DNA of 64,000 nucleotides from Mytilus californianus (GCF_021869535.1 NW_026262734.1:108411088-108475087); one strand, 5' to 3'. Shown: positions 35,848 to 47,726, counted from the stretch's first letter. The notes: generated by a model from the sequence alone, not told the origin. Made by a program: numbers and translations.

Positions 35848-36150
35848 TTTGATTACGACTTATATCTAGAAATTGACTATGAGTGTCGGTTGAAAACTAC
35901 AATTTACGACAAAACAGATGATTTCAGCTTCCCAATTGTGACCATTTCATTTTTTCCAAATAATGAAGTTGAAATCATCACTTTGTAAATTTTACGGACA
36001 CCGTCACAAGTTGGTTGACCGTTATGGAATTTCCGTTTCACATATGATATCGAATATGTTCCTTATGTCGCAACTACAATCCCGTTCCCTTTTCACGAAT
36101 ATGACCTACCCAATTAGACTATTTACCGGCTTTGTAATTACATGAGCAAC
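35848..36150 (+). pseudogene. RT C-terminal relic with internal deletion
   Basis: Reads LYLEIDYECRLKTTIYDKT then DDFSFPIV, the segment before the DKRDDFxFPIVNFPF block. It jumps after PIVTISFF to KLKSSLCKFYGHRHKLVDRY and GISVSHM, and ends SLFTNMTYPIRLFTGFVIT. About 60 residues expected between the two parts are absent. The tail repeat follows directly. Confidence 0.7.
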
Positions 36151-36154
36151 ACGC

Positions 36155-36265
36155 TAGATGACACATGTTGAGCAGGATCTGCTTACCCTTCCGGAGCACC
36201 TGAGATCACCCCCATTTTTTGGTATGGTTCGTGTTGCTGTTGTACCCCTAGTTGTGACATTTTTA
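36155..36265 (+). repeat. CACCTGAGATCACCCC tail repeat next to an RT tail
   Basis: GTTGAGCAGGATCTGCTTAC and CCTTCCGGAGCACCTGAG immediately follow the RT C-terminal frame, tying this repeat to the retroelement. Confidence 0.75.
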
Positions 36266-36660
36266 CCTATTGTGTCTATGTGCTTTTTTCACGCATCGTT
36301 GTCAATATAATGGAATTTGATGCGAATGTCATACAAGTGAGAGGTTTAGCTAACTTTAAAACTAGGTTTAATCCATCATTTTCTACATAAGAAAATGCCT
36401 GTACCAAGTCAGGAATATGACAGTTGTTATCCATTAGTTTGATGTGTTTGAGCTTTTGATTTTGCCATTTGATTAGGGACTTTCCGTTTTGAATTTTCCT
36501 GGAAGTATTTTTGTGATTTTACTTTTGACGGTTCCTGAGTTTTAGTGGCCAACCGACACCGGTTAATTTTCAAAGGGCATAACCCTATAATGAGTCGTTG
36601 AATCTTTTCGATCTTAATGTAACGAAGAACCAGGGTCTGGTCCTGAACAAATTTCACCTA
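36240..36660 (+). repeat. TACCAAGTCAGGAATATG repeat, second nearby copy
   Basis: TGTCAATATAATGGAATTTG to CATTTGATTAGGGACTTTCC. It extends further 3' than the 35490 copy, through GTTTTGAATTTTCCTGG. Confidence 0.75.
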
Positions 36661-38490
36661 TCGTTTTTGTTTTTTACCTTTTATGGTGACGATGTTTGAA
36701 TGATAACAAGGTTTTTAAGTTTCGGAGGGATTACTCCGGACCGACAAAATTTTACGAATCACAGGGTGAGTTCCGGATAGGTATTTATGACACCGATACA
36801 AAGTGTGAACCAGAAAGCGACACGTCTTACGGTTAAGGTTAAGGCTGCTAACTTCGTTTAAAGTTTGGCGGATAAAGAATAATAATAATTAGAAGAAATA
36901 CAGAAACATGAGTAAGGTCTTTCACTTTTGAAAAAAGAAAAACCTTAATAATTAGAATATAGCAAAGTGCTCTTGCACGATTTGATGTCTCTAAATTGTG
37001 AAGAGTGAATGTAAATCAGGTTCTTAGTAAAGGATTATCTCGTTATTTTGGTCTATTGACAGTTCAAAACAAAAAGTTTCTATAAATGAGTTACAACTGC
37101 TCCGGAGCACATTTATCAGATTGAAAAGATTTACCACAGTGATTGAAACTGACGAAAAGTTAAATTGTGAATAAACAAAAAAAATTTTTAAATAATTTGA
37201 AGTTTACTAACATTTGTACCTAAATAAACAGATAAACAATATGAAAGCAATGCCAAAAAAAAAATGTTTAAATTCAAAAAAAAAATAACCTACATTTCTA
37301 GTTTTCTAAGTTCTGATTGCTGACCAGCGGTTGGGAAGAATAGTTATTTCCAATATTCCGATAAGATAAAGAAAGAAAAAAACACGCCAGGATTTTAATT
37401 TAAGTTTTGAATATATTTAAAACTTGTAAAGGCATTTAAATAGAACATTTCAATTATCCCATCGTCTGATGTGTTTGAGATTTTGATCTTGGGACTTTCC
37501 ATTTTGAATTTTGAGTTCAGTATTTTGTTATTTTATGTGTTCCTTGACATAATGAAATGGTATTTGATGTAAAAAGCCGAACCAAAATGTTATCTGTGCA
37601 ATAAAATTAGCTGTTACTCAAATGTATAAATTGATTTAAACTGTAAATTTAAAAGAATAATTCCTCACATGATTTACATTCATACTCACAATCAGAAATC
37701 TTTTCTTTGTACTGTTGTGTCACCTGATATCTATAACGCATTTAAAATTAAAAAAAAAGTCTTAAATTATAAGAAAGTCGTTACACCAATAAAACTTAAC
37801 CTAAAATGAAATGCTGCAAATTAAATGAAGTCATGTATCAATTATAAACATTTAATTTACACTGACAATGGCACTAATTCTTGAATAAAATCAATTGAGA
37901 GATCATTTAAACCTTGAACACTTTACGATATTCTTAGTTTGTAAGAGTTTGATAATCATTTAGATCATGATAAGTACTCGCTCACGCTCGTACTTTATCA
38001 TGCAGAAAGGGATGATCATGAATTCCATTAGTGTAAAGAAATCAGTAAATACGCCAATTCAAACTTTATGAAATTAAGAAACAATTAATAAAATTTAGTG
38101 AGTCCATTTCTGCGACCAACTTAGGAAGTCTTGAGTCTAGAGAAAAAACGGCAAATGAAAAGGATGACGTAACGGCAATGGTTTAAATGATTATCACTAA
38201 AATTTGATACTTCTCTCTATATGTTTTTTTTATATCAGATTCTGATGGAAGACTATTACGCATTGAAAAAGTAGAGAATGTCAGTTTTTGTAAATGTTGT
38301 TTAGTACTAACCGATTTCATACTGTGTAAACAGTTTTTAGTTTGCATGTAATTTTAGTGTTTTTCCTGTTAATGTAATTGTTAAGGGAGGGTGACAATAC
38401 ATTTTCAAGTGACTTTGCCAACCTTTCGTTTCATTTCTCTAGAATTCGAATTTTCTAATTACTGACTAAGTAAAGGCAACAGTAGTATAC
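36661..38490. other. AT-rich sequence, no gene seen
   Basis: Contains a weak hairpin around CATGATAAGTACTCG/CTCGTACTTTATCATG (37965-38004). No coding signal. Confidence 0.4.
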
Positions 38491-38499
38491 CGCTGTTCA

Positions 38500-39250
38500 A
38501 AAGTCATAAATCGATTGAGAGAAAACAAATCCGGGCTACAAACTAAATCTGAGGGAAACACATCAACTATAAGAGGAAAACAACGAAACAACAGAAACAC
38601 TGAAGTGCAACAAAAAACCGACCGACAATGCAACACACACAGAAACGAACACTAAGATAGCAACTGCCATTTTCCTGACTTGGTACAGGACATTTTAAGA
38701 AAAAATGGTGGGTTGAACCTGGTTTTGTGGCATGCCAAACCTCCCGCTTTTATGGCAATGTTAAATATAACACTAAAATGACAACATTACATGACAGGAC
38801 TACAGTACAAATAAATGCAAGAACATTAAGGACAGAAAGATACACAAAAAAACAATACAATAGAACATTTCGACATGCTAATAGTTATCAAAGGTACCAG
38901 ACTTATAATTTAATACGCCAGACGCATGTTTCGTCTACATGAGACTCATCAGTGACGCTCAGGTCAAAATAGTAAAGAAAGCCAAACAAAGATGAAGAGC
39001 ATTGATGACCCAAAATTCCAAAAAGTTGTGCCAAATACGGCTAAGGTTATCTATGCCTGGGATAAGAAAATCCTTAGTATTTAGAATAATTCATACTTTT
39101 GCAAACAGTAAATTTATAAAAAAGACCATTTAATTGATATACATGTCAACATCGAAGTGTTGACTAACCACAGAAGAAATACGAACTCATAAAACAACCT
39201 AGGTTAGCACATAAAAACAGCACAACAGAACCACGCATTGTCTGTCACAC
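38500..39250 (+). repeat. Composite dispersed repeat block
   Basis: The left part holds a reverse TACCAAGTCAGG segment (TTCCTGACTTGGTACAGGAC). The right part is the GACTCATCAGTGACGCTCAG repeat also present at 13905-14160. Confidence 0.65.
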
Positions 39251-39729
39251 GACTGGATCGATGCCACATAAGTGACGTCACAGGTAAATTTCTAAAAATT
39301 AGATATAGTACAAAATTAGGTTTGTAATTATGGTATTAGATTTATTTAATGACAATTACAATACTATTAATATAGAATGTTAAGTGATCAGAAGTTTATC
39401 AAACGCTGTACAGGAATCAATCATCGTGTTACAGAACCTAGTCATAACGCTACTTAGATTCCCCAAAAAAACGTGCGACAGTGGTATAACTCTACCCGTT
39501 ACTTGTGATAGTTATCAAGCAGTGATATATGGAATTAGTTTCAAATTTGTAATGATATCAGTCAACAAATCCGAAATCCTCTTATTCATTTTTTATTGAC
39601 TCAAAATAAAAATACGGTCGAATTCTATATAATACTCAACCATATAAGTTTTTGAACCGACTGGAATATTGATTTTCCTTCATTTACTAAGAACCCAGCA
39701 CTTTTTAAGAAATTCTAAATACATTTTGA

Positions 39730-40380
39730 GTTAAGTTCACATTCATAATAGGATTCAGATATTCAAAAACCATCAGCAAAATATGTTCACAGAAAGTTTT
39801 TTCTCCAAAATATCTTACTATTTCTTTCAAACAAAATGACAGGACAAGGAGACAGTACGAACAAAAGTATAAAAAAACAGTAATACTTGTTCTTCCATGA
39901 AAAACAAATCAAATTGATGCTGTCCGGATTTTAAATCAAATTAGAACAGAAATGATCCTGTTTGAATAATGTTAAGGCTTATCTTCAATCTTCAAATACA
40001 AGTTTCCTTTTTTGAAATGTTTGTTAAATAAACTAAGGTCCAAAATACGTCTTTTTTTTTTGTTTCCTTTATTTTCCGTTAAACTTAAAGGATTTACTAC
40101 TACTTCAACAGAGAGAACTTCATAAAAACACCCTGATTTTAACAGATCTGCAAATTCAACATTCTTAAATGCGGATTTATTATTTTTTATAAAAAATTTC
40201 TTCGGAGGGTCTAAACATTGAAAATATCTGTTTGTAATTGTATCTTTTACAAATACATTAGTTTTAATACTTTTCCCAAAATTTACATTTTCCCGTAATC
40301 TATCTTGCAATTCACCATGAAATTCCTGATTTTGACCAAAGCAAAACAAAACTGATCTTTTGTTACATTTGACTATTTTC
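39730..40380 (-). pseudogene. DIRS-like reverse transcriptase relic
   Basis: On the minus strand from about 40300, LLKSGCFYEV, VVVNPLSLTENKG and KKKRRILDLSLFNKHF match the fingers region of RTs. After a frameshift near 39975, RT motif A is recognisable as FDLKSGQHQFDLFF (about 39897-39942), and further on a decayed F-A-D-G-F stands where Y-L-D-D-G is expected. Several frame changes and stops: inactive. DIRS/tyrosine-recombinase affiliation is an inference from the F-D-L-K-S-G-x-H type of motif A. Confidence 0.7.
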
Positions 40381-40384
40381 CAGG

Positions 40385-40630
40385 TGTGTAATAACATGAG
40401 CAACACGAAAGAATGCCACATATGGAGCAGAATCTGCTTACCCATCCGGACCATCTGAGATCACCCGCAGTATTTGGTGGCATTCGTGTTGCTTAGTCTT
40501 TAGCTTTCTATGTTGTATCTTGTGTACTATTATTTGTCTATTTGTCTTTTCTTATTTAGCCAATGCGTTGTCAGTTTGTTTTCGATCTATTAGTTTAAGT
40601 GTCCCTCTTGTATCTTTCGCCCCTCTTATG
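40385..40630 (+). repeat. CACCTGAGATCACCCC tail repeat inserted in DIRS-like relic
   Basis: GGAGCAGAATCTGCTTACCC, CATCTGAGATCACCCGCAG and CCAATGCGTTGTCAGTTTG match 34860-35010. It separates the RT part from the gag-like part. Confidence 0.8.
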
Positions 40631-40639
40631 TTAAATTAA

Positions 40640-41210
40640 TGTTTGTTAATAATTGTGTTGGCAGGCCTAAACATTGGTCGATGAGGTTCTTCCTCCAGTG
40701 GACATATTGTTTGTATAACTGACAAAAGTCACTGTGGCTGCACGAAAAGGATGAGATAAATGTCGTTCAGAAGTATTATGGGTGGCAGGATTATGATCAG
40801 TCTTAGCTTTTTCTCTCTCATTAACTTGAGTTTTGTAAGTTTTGCCTGACAGATTTTCAATTCATACTCGTCGTTGTCAGCTTTTTTGTTGTTCTCGTAA
40901 TCCATATCGATACTATCAACAATGCGTGTAAGTTTGTTTCGTTCTCCATCGTTATCACTTAATTATGTGGTAAAGGAAGCCACCATAGAATCAGAGGACA
41001 ATTAATTTTACCTGTTTAGCCTTTCTAGGATTTCTATATTGAAACGAACATCAAGCCAATTGCCTTCCCTTTTAGATTTAATATCTTGTCTTCACGAAAC
41101 GTTTTAGAAACAAATTCTTGCTTGTTTATTAAATCAGGTTTGAGATCGACCAATTTAACATCAAGATTGGGCTTAAAGGATTCAAAAGTATCTGCCAAAT
41201 CCATAGGTTC
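40640..41210 (-). pseudogene. Gag-like upstream part of the DIRS-like relic
   Basis: The minus strand from 41205 reads MDLADTFESF, LINKQEFVSKTFREDKIL and NLKGKAIGL. Lower down comes ENNKKADNDEYELKICQAKL, then ERHLSHPFRAA. These resemble the nucleic-acid-binding N-terminal protein of bivalve retroelements that carry the RT above. Stops and frame changes throughout. Confidence 0.5.
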
Positions 41211-42018
41211 TTAGTTTACAGCTATAGAATATTAACCAAGCGAGGGGGCAATAGTCACGTTTGGATGAACATCTTTCTACTTCTTAATCCAGCATGTCTA
41301 ATATGTGGTCTTTAACATCCATAATATTAGAATATTGAATGCAACAAATACTTAATGAACTCTGTTGAATGACCGTAAATCTTGGAATAATCTATTTTTC
41401 CCGCGAAATTTAACATAACAAAATTCTATTATCTTGATTATACTGCATTGCGACATTAATTCATCTAATCGACAAACAAATATATCTTATATCTGTTGTT
41501 ATATAATCACTATAACAGCCAATCGGAACACTTTAGAAAACGCACCTTTGTTCAGTCATTGTTAAGTAATCCATTAACATATCAAAAGACGACCTTTGTG
41601 TTTTAACCCCGAAGTCTTACTATCAAAAAGATGATCGTATAACTTATAATCAAGCGGAGAGATATAATTATTAAACCTTAAACTAAAAATTTATATAGTG
41701 GTATACTTAAAATTTAAATCTACTACACATTCTGGAGGTAAGGTGGTCTTTATAGAGATTCGGTCAACATAGTGGATGGATCTTCAGATAATTTTCTAGA
41801 TAGGGTAAGTAAACATTTTATCAATGATACTTTAGACAGATAAATCAACAACATTGTGAAATATAGGAATATAAATTGAGCTTAAAATTTTTTCCATAAA
41901 ACACCTTTGAGTCTACTAAATACAATATAAATGTTTTAGTATTAGTGTTTAAAAAAAGTTTACCCTCCACATTCTTTAGGTGTCTGTTCCCAAGTCAAGA
42001 GCCTGTAATCATGGTAAT

Positions 42019-42165
42019 AGTGGGAGATATAATGTGCAAATCGTGATACAAGCATGAACTTTGGTATATAGGTTGACTAAATGATACTTAAAAAAAATCA
42101 GCTGCTGGCCATAAAAAAAATAATTTTTTCAAGATGGCCACCGCTCATTTCCAAATGGCGTCATA
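42019..42165. repeat. Left TIR of the 3.9-kb element
   Basis: Contains GATACAAGCATGAAC, CTGCTGGCCATAAAAAAAA and TTCAAGATGGCCACCGC. Its inverse is at 45790-45950. Confidence 0.7.
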
Positions 42166-42503
42166 TCCAATTGGCTACATTTCGTAAATCCTTTGAAAGC
42201 TGTGCTATAGGTATAATCCAATGTAAGTTTTGATAAAACTTAAATGACAGTTCCTACAATACGATAAAAACAATACATACATGAAGAAAAAAAGTGACTT
42301 CCGGTTCCAAAATGGCGGCTAAAACGTGGCAAATGTCAATTTTATCATTTCTATCAACTCAACAAGAGATGTCACTTACTTTGTTAAATTCAAATGCATA
42401 TATAGAACGTTTAGAAAGACAGGTTGCTTATCTCATAATTATCTGACAGTTACCAATACACAAACCTGTACAAGGAAGACCAGAACGGTAGCTTTTACAG
42501 TTA

Positions 42504-45395
42504 TTAACACAGCTGGATTTCTTGCATCCGCATTTCAAAAAATCCTGACACGAGGATGCAACGGCAGCCAAAGAAGTTCATTTTGGTTTCCAACTGTTTT
42601 TTCTTTCGTCCAACCCCAGTGTTCATGACTTGGTACATGTACCTGTCGAATGCATAAATACGGTTGAACCCAAGCAAGTCCACCTTGATATGCTTCTCTT
42701 TTGATGTGCCCTCTGGTAGGCTGAATAGCGTCATAAGGCCGATGATTCCTTGCAATCGATTCAAATCGTGCCTCATTAACAGCAAATATTGATGTTGCCA
42801 TACATGATGCAAACAAATGCTTCTATGATGTCAATGTCTGTGTCTTCGTACAAAAGCGGGCAAAAACGTCCGTTACATATGGGAATATATAAATACTTCC
42901 CATGTCTGCCAAGCTGATCTCTTCACTTTCCCATGAATTGCCGACACAGTGTCACATCCACTGAATACATAGAAGAAAGGAAGAGCAGCTTCGCAAGGAC
43001 CTAACGCATGTGATATGACATGTACAGGAAGCCATCGAAAGTCTTTATTCCTTCAAACACCTATCCACAATTTGTCCATACCTAATCTTGCGAGTGCTGC
43101 AATTCCTAATACTATTACATCTGTGTCAGTACTACTTAAAATTACTTTTTTACAACCATTTTTAGCAGCATGCTTATCATGGACAATCATTCGTGTATCT
43201 GCTTCTTCATGGTTACAAGGGAATAGCTGGGAAGTATCCGTATTGAAATTGCAAAGAATATTTTCACCTTGAGTAACATAAGCATTTTCATTAGTCTATA
43301 AAGAAGCAATTATGTCGGCAAGAAACTTGAACAATTCAGTTTTGTTGTCATCTTCACAGGGAAAACTACTCTAAACCCTTGGCGTTCTACCAGAACCAAC
43401 AACTTTCCGTCTAGCACCTTGCCTTTTTTCTCGTCTCAGCCTTAAAACTATCCATTTAGTAAACATCAAATACAATTTCTACTCTTGGATACTTATCGTT
43501 GCAAGATTTTATGTAAGGCAGTATGATATCATTTGCATAATCATCAAATATTTTTGTCCAACGTGGTTGCCTGGAATTAAACATTGCTACCCCACCAACG
43601 ATAAATGCATCAATATTCGCAGAAATTTTCAAGTAAACCCATTTGCTGCGATTTAATAACACTGTTTAAAGTGACATCCTGAGACAAAGATGGAGGAGCA
43701 GTTTGGTTTTCATGGCTAAAGAAATCTTCAAAGTCAAATTTGACAAGAAATGAAAAGTCAAGAAAAGAGAACGCAATCACTTTTCATGTTCTCCAGCTTT
43801 GTTTTTGACAAAGAAGTTTCCAGTTTTATTTTACGGCTTTAATAGGGAATTTTTGCACCTGTCCCAAGTCAGGAGCCTCTGGCCTTTGTTAGTCTTGTAT
43901 GATTTTTAATTTTAGTTTCTTGTGTATATTTCGGAGTTTAGTATGACGTCCATTATCACTGAGCTAGTATACATTTTTGTTTAGGGGCCAGGTGAAGCAC
44001 GCCTCCGGGTGTGGGAGTTTCTTGCTGCATTGAAGACCCATTGGTAGCCTTCGGTTGTTGTCTGCTCTTTGGTCGGGTTGTTGTCTCTTTGACACATTCC
44101 GAATTTTCATTCTTAATTTTAATTTTTCTTTTATCTGGTTATAAAAAGCAGATTCGCCTTCGTTTTGCGTTTGCTTCAAAAGATCTTCGTATTGTTTGGA
44201 CCACATATCTTGGAGTTTATAAACATATCTTACCTGCTTTCGAATCAACAATTTCCTTAAAAGAGTCAATTTTGTACAAATCTGACGACTCTTCTAGAAA
44301 TAGATTTCCAAACTCGTTCATCACTATAGAAAGCCTTTGAAGTTTTTCGAAGAAATCCTTTTGTGTTTTTGTAGTCTTCGTGATGTCGTTCATCTGTTGT
44401 AGAATTACTCAAACCACTTGATCTTTCAAATAATTCTACCAGCCTACTGGTCAAGCTACCATCCATCGTCTCAGAAGAATCTTCGTTAAACGTATTGCAC
44501 CAACATCGTCCTTTACAACTGCATTATTCTGTTTTTGTGCCTGATCAATTGTGATACATGTATAAGTAAACAACTTACTGGTCTTACGTACAGTAAAAAT
44601 TACCATTTGCAAATTCCATTGCCACCTGTGGGTGATGTTCGTGAAGGGAATCCATATCTCGGAAATGGATCGGTAACTTTTGAGCATAATTTACACGATC
44701 AAGACCAAAAAAATACGGTATCATGCTTGATATGGACTGTTTGTAAAGTACGATATCTGACTCGTGAAATAAGCGTACTACCGAAAGCACAAGAGGTTCT
44801 TAATTCATAATTGAACGACAGAAATTAAACTGTGGTCGAGATGACTCTGTTTCTTTACACCAGTTGATCAAATACTTGAACGTCATACAGTCATGAGCTA
44901 TATTTTCTGCGTTAACGTTTTCTTAAGCTGACATTATTAATTCAAGCACAACACATGCAGTTATCTGATGCGCGTGTCTAGTCCTAATTACATTTGAACA
45001 TACATGAAAAGAATCTGCCATTCTAGGTGTTGCAATCATCGGCTTCAGTGAGGGCACATGTCCATCCACTATCACGCAATATATCACTCAGAATTTTAAA
45101 ACAAGCCATTTCAATGTACAATCTACCAAACATGACGATAAACTTAATATCTTCTCCGTACACATCTGGCTATTCCCACTGAAATTGCTTAGCCAATACC
45201 AAAGTGGTTGATCTGCAGCTATAATTGCTGTTTGCCTGGGATTTAGAAAGATAACCACCTTTTTCACATAATCCATCGAATGCTTGATCATTGCAACTGA
45301 CTGTTTTCAAACAGTGGCATCATAGAAGTTACACTTACTTGAACAGAAGAGCCTAGATGTTAAGAGGAATCAAATGACGACCAAGATATGTTTAT
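42504..45395 (-). pseudogene. Decayed multicopy-element ORF (HEEADTR / STDTDV family)
   Basis: Minus-strand order: VSVTSMMPLFEN, MIKHSMDYVKKVV, ADQPLWYW; PYFFGLDRVNYAQ, PIHFRDMDSLHEHHPQVAME, FANGNF; DQAQKQNNAVVK, RRWMVA, RHHEDYKN; FEDFFSHENQTAPPSLS; FDDYANDIILPYIKS, IVFDVY; HEEADTRMIVHDKHAAKNG (His-Glu-Glu at 43206-43211 downward), STDTDVIVLGIAALARLG, GCDTVSAIHGK; AYQGGLAWVQ. I know this order from a large family of uncharacterised bivalve and cnidarian proteins. The conserved acidic residues (E-E-A-D, D-T-D) suggest a nuclease, which is inference. At least six stops or frame changes. The expected Cys-rich tail is lost. A dispersed repeat is nested at 43841-44130. Confidence 0.75.
43841..44130 (+). 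repeat. GTCGGGTTGTTGT repeat nested in the element ORF
   Basis: Runs GCACCTGTCCCAAGTCAGGA, AGTATGACGTCCATTATCAC and TTGGTCGGGTTGTTGTCTCT. It lies between minus-strand frames YNQIKEK and KIKLETSLSKTKLEN, which are contiguous in the parent ORF. Confidence 0.8.
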
Positions 45396-45789
45396 ACAAA
45401 ATCCAAATCCTCATCTGTTAGATGAACAACCATTTACATCATTGAGCCCTTGTAGTGCGTGCAAATCGCTCTTTATGTCTATAAATAGTTTGCGCATGTA
45501 CGAAATTGTTAAACGCGGGTGTATCATAACCTTAAAAAACGTTATCAAACAACTTCATAACATCATTAAAAATTCAAAAGCGCTAAGTGTATAATGAATA
45601 GTTCAAATGATTTTGTGTGAAATTTGTTACTTTTTCGCGCATGCGCAAACCCTGAACATGTCAAATATTAATTTCTAGTATATACGTCACATGTTGAGAA
45701 GGTAGCCACCAAACCTGATAATATTTTTTACTAAAAGAAGGTAAAAAAAAAAAAAATCCAGAAAAATAAGTATTTTTAGAACTGGAAAA

Positions 45790-45950
45790 TACAGCCATTT
45801 AAGAAAAGGAAGTGGCCATCTTGAATATTTTTTTTTATGGCCAGCAGTTTTTTCTTAAAAAGTATTTAATAATGATGCTTCGTGCTAATTTTCATGCTTG
45901 TATCATCATTAGCACAATTCTTTCGATTTTGCTTGCTTATATCTTCCACT
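45790..45950. repeat. Right TIR of the 3.9-kb element
   Basis: GTGGCCATCTTGAATA, TTTTATGGCCAGCAGTTTTT, TTCATGCTTGTATCATC and TTATATCTTCCACT are the inverse of the 42019-42165 blocks. Confidence 0.7.
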
Positions 45951-46019
45951 TTAATTGAGTGTTTGCTGTTTGTTGTTGTTCATCAGTTTTGTTTTTAGTT
46001 AATAGATTTTAAAGAGTAT

Positions 46020-46815
46020 TTGTGTTGTGCTGCTACATCACTGTCTCGTGTTAAGGGCAATGTTTTGTGCCTTCTAACTAGTCTAACCCCGACACATTCT
46101 TTTTGTGCCTGTCACAAGTCAAGAGCCTGTTATTCAGTGATTGTCGTTTGTTTGGTGTCGTCATATTTGTTTTTTGTTCATCATTGTGTACATGAATCAG
46201 TCCAATAGATTTCTCGTTTGAATTTTTTCCTATTTTTCATTTTTCATTACGGGTACTTTTGCATCATTTTAGTCTCTCGTGGAGAGTTGTATAAGTTGTT
46301 TGTCAGTACCTGACTATACAACAAAAGAAGTAAAGTAAAGTTACTGTGAGTATACTGTGTGTTTGTTTATTCTACATTGGCTAGAGGTATAGGTGGAGGG
46401 TTGCTTAGTTTCTTTTGTTACCTATACTGAAATCGGACTCGGACTTCTTTTTAACTGAGTTTTACTGTGTGTATACTGTGTGTTTATTTATTCTACATTG
46501 GCTAGAGGTATAGGGGGAAGGTTGAGATCTCATAAAACATGTTAAAACCCGCTGCATTAATGCGCCTGTCAAAAATCAGGAGCCTCTGGCCTTTGTTAGT
46601 CTGGTATGTTTTTAATTTTAGTTCATTTATGTGTATGACGTCCATTTTCACTGAACTAGTACACATTTTATTTTAGGGGCCAGCTGAGTCCCACCTCATG
46701 GTGCTGGATTTTGTCGCTGCATTTTGGAACCATTGCCGGCCTTCGGCTGCTATCTACTCTTTGGTCGGGTTGTTGTCTCTTTCACATTTTCATCATTTTC
46801 ATTCTCAATTTTATT
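46020..46815 (+). repeat. GTCGGGTTGTTGT repeat, partly duplicated copy
   Basis: The GGACTCGGACTTCTTTTTAA block and the GTGTTTATTTATTCTACATT block each recur at short distance (46345-46510). The main copy ends TTGGTCGGGTTGTTGTCTCT at about 46760-46780. Confidence 0.75.
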
Positions 46816-46819
46816 AAAA

Positions 46820-47540
46820 TTAGGTAAGTAATAAGAAAAAATATCGAATCGAAACCGTTCGTTTGCAGAGAAAATGCATATGATTCAATCAATTTAAAGC
46901 TTAAGTACGTGATAGGAACTCACGGTCTATCAAAAAAAATTAAATTCTAGAGACTAAATTTTCTTGGGGGATCGTTTGTGCATTTCAGTAACACTAGTGA
47001 ACAAATCTAAACTAAAACAATCATATTGTTATGAACAGCTCAACAAATATCGCTTAATTAATTATTAAGATTTGTGTAGTCTTTCATTTCATTTTAAGAC
47101 CTATCTTCTGCGTATAGTTCTGTTCAAATAACTGGCTTGCAGTCGTATGAAATTGGTTTAGTCTTTGTTAAGAATTATCAGGAGTGTTTCTCTATTTGTA
47201 TAAAACAATAATTTACTGAATTGCCTGACAGGTTACTGAATAATATTGTATTGACTACAAGGAAATTATATGAGCAGTACAGAATTAACGAGATGATATC
47301 TGAAAAATAACTTCAACTATATACTTACTTTTACATGTATTACGTAATATGATGTTTAGGTCAAAATAACCGTTTATGAATAAAATGTATAGTGAAAGAA
47401 ACGACCAAATAGTAAAAAAAAATTCCATATCCGATAAAAAAACATGAAAAAGTATGGCAGGCATTTTAAATCAATCGATTTTAATTAGGCAATATACACA
47501 TTTTCATTTGTATGTCCCTCGTGTATCTTTCTGACAATTT
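46820..47540. other. AT-rich sequence, nothing recognised
   Basis: No coding or repeat signal that I could support. Confidence 0.35.
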
Positions 47541-47597
47541 TGATTGATATCTAAAACTGACAGTTATGAATGATACCTACTGGAACTTATACTTTAT

Positions 47598-47665
47598 AGG
47601 TTTTACGGTTCACATAACGTATTCGTTGACAGATACGATATGTATATGTATCAACACATCAGCTA
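47598..47665 (+). pseudogene. RT C-terminal tail relic (RFYGSHNVFVDRY)
   Basis: One frame reads RFYGSHNVFVDRYDMYMYQ to TAA at 47663-47665, matching the KFYGHHHELVDLYD block of the other relics. Only this piece survives. Confidence 0.5.
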
Positions 47666-47726
47666 AATATTGGAATTGTCGTCCAATTTATTATTTTTTC
47701 TATTGGTACATTTGTAGTAAGTGTAA

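Larger units (their letters stand above)
42019..45950 (-). mobile_element. TIR-bounded ~3.9-kb element with decayed HEEADTR-family ORF
   Basis: The left end (42019-42165) and right end (45790-45950) are imperfect inverted copies. Shared blocks are AGTGGRAGATATAA, TGATACAAGCATGAA, CTGCTGGCCATAAAAAAA and CAAGATGGCCAC. Between them lies a single minus-strand coding relic. TIRs imply cut-and-paste DNA transposition, with the ORF as candidate transposase or accessory protein. TSD not resolved. Confidence 0.65.

Noticed and set aside
40300..40454. N-terminal part of the 160-codon minus frame (39972-40454)
   Set aside because: The first ~35 codons are read-through of the tail repeat at 40385-40630; only the part below about 40380 is RT.
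42326..42628. 100-codon plus frame
   Set aside because: Shadow of the minus-strand element relic on the opposite strand.
44011..44340. 109-codon plus frame
   Set aside because: Spans the nested dispersed repeat and the reverse of the element ORF.
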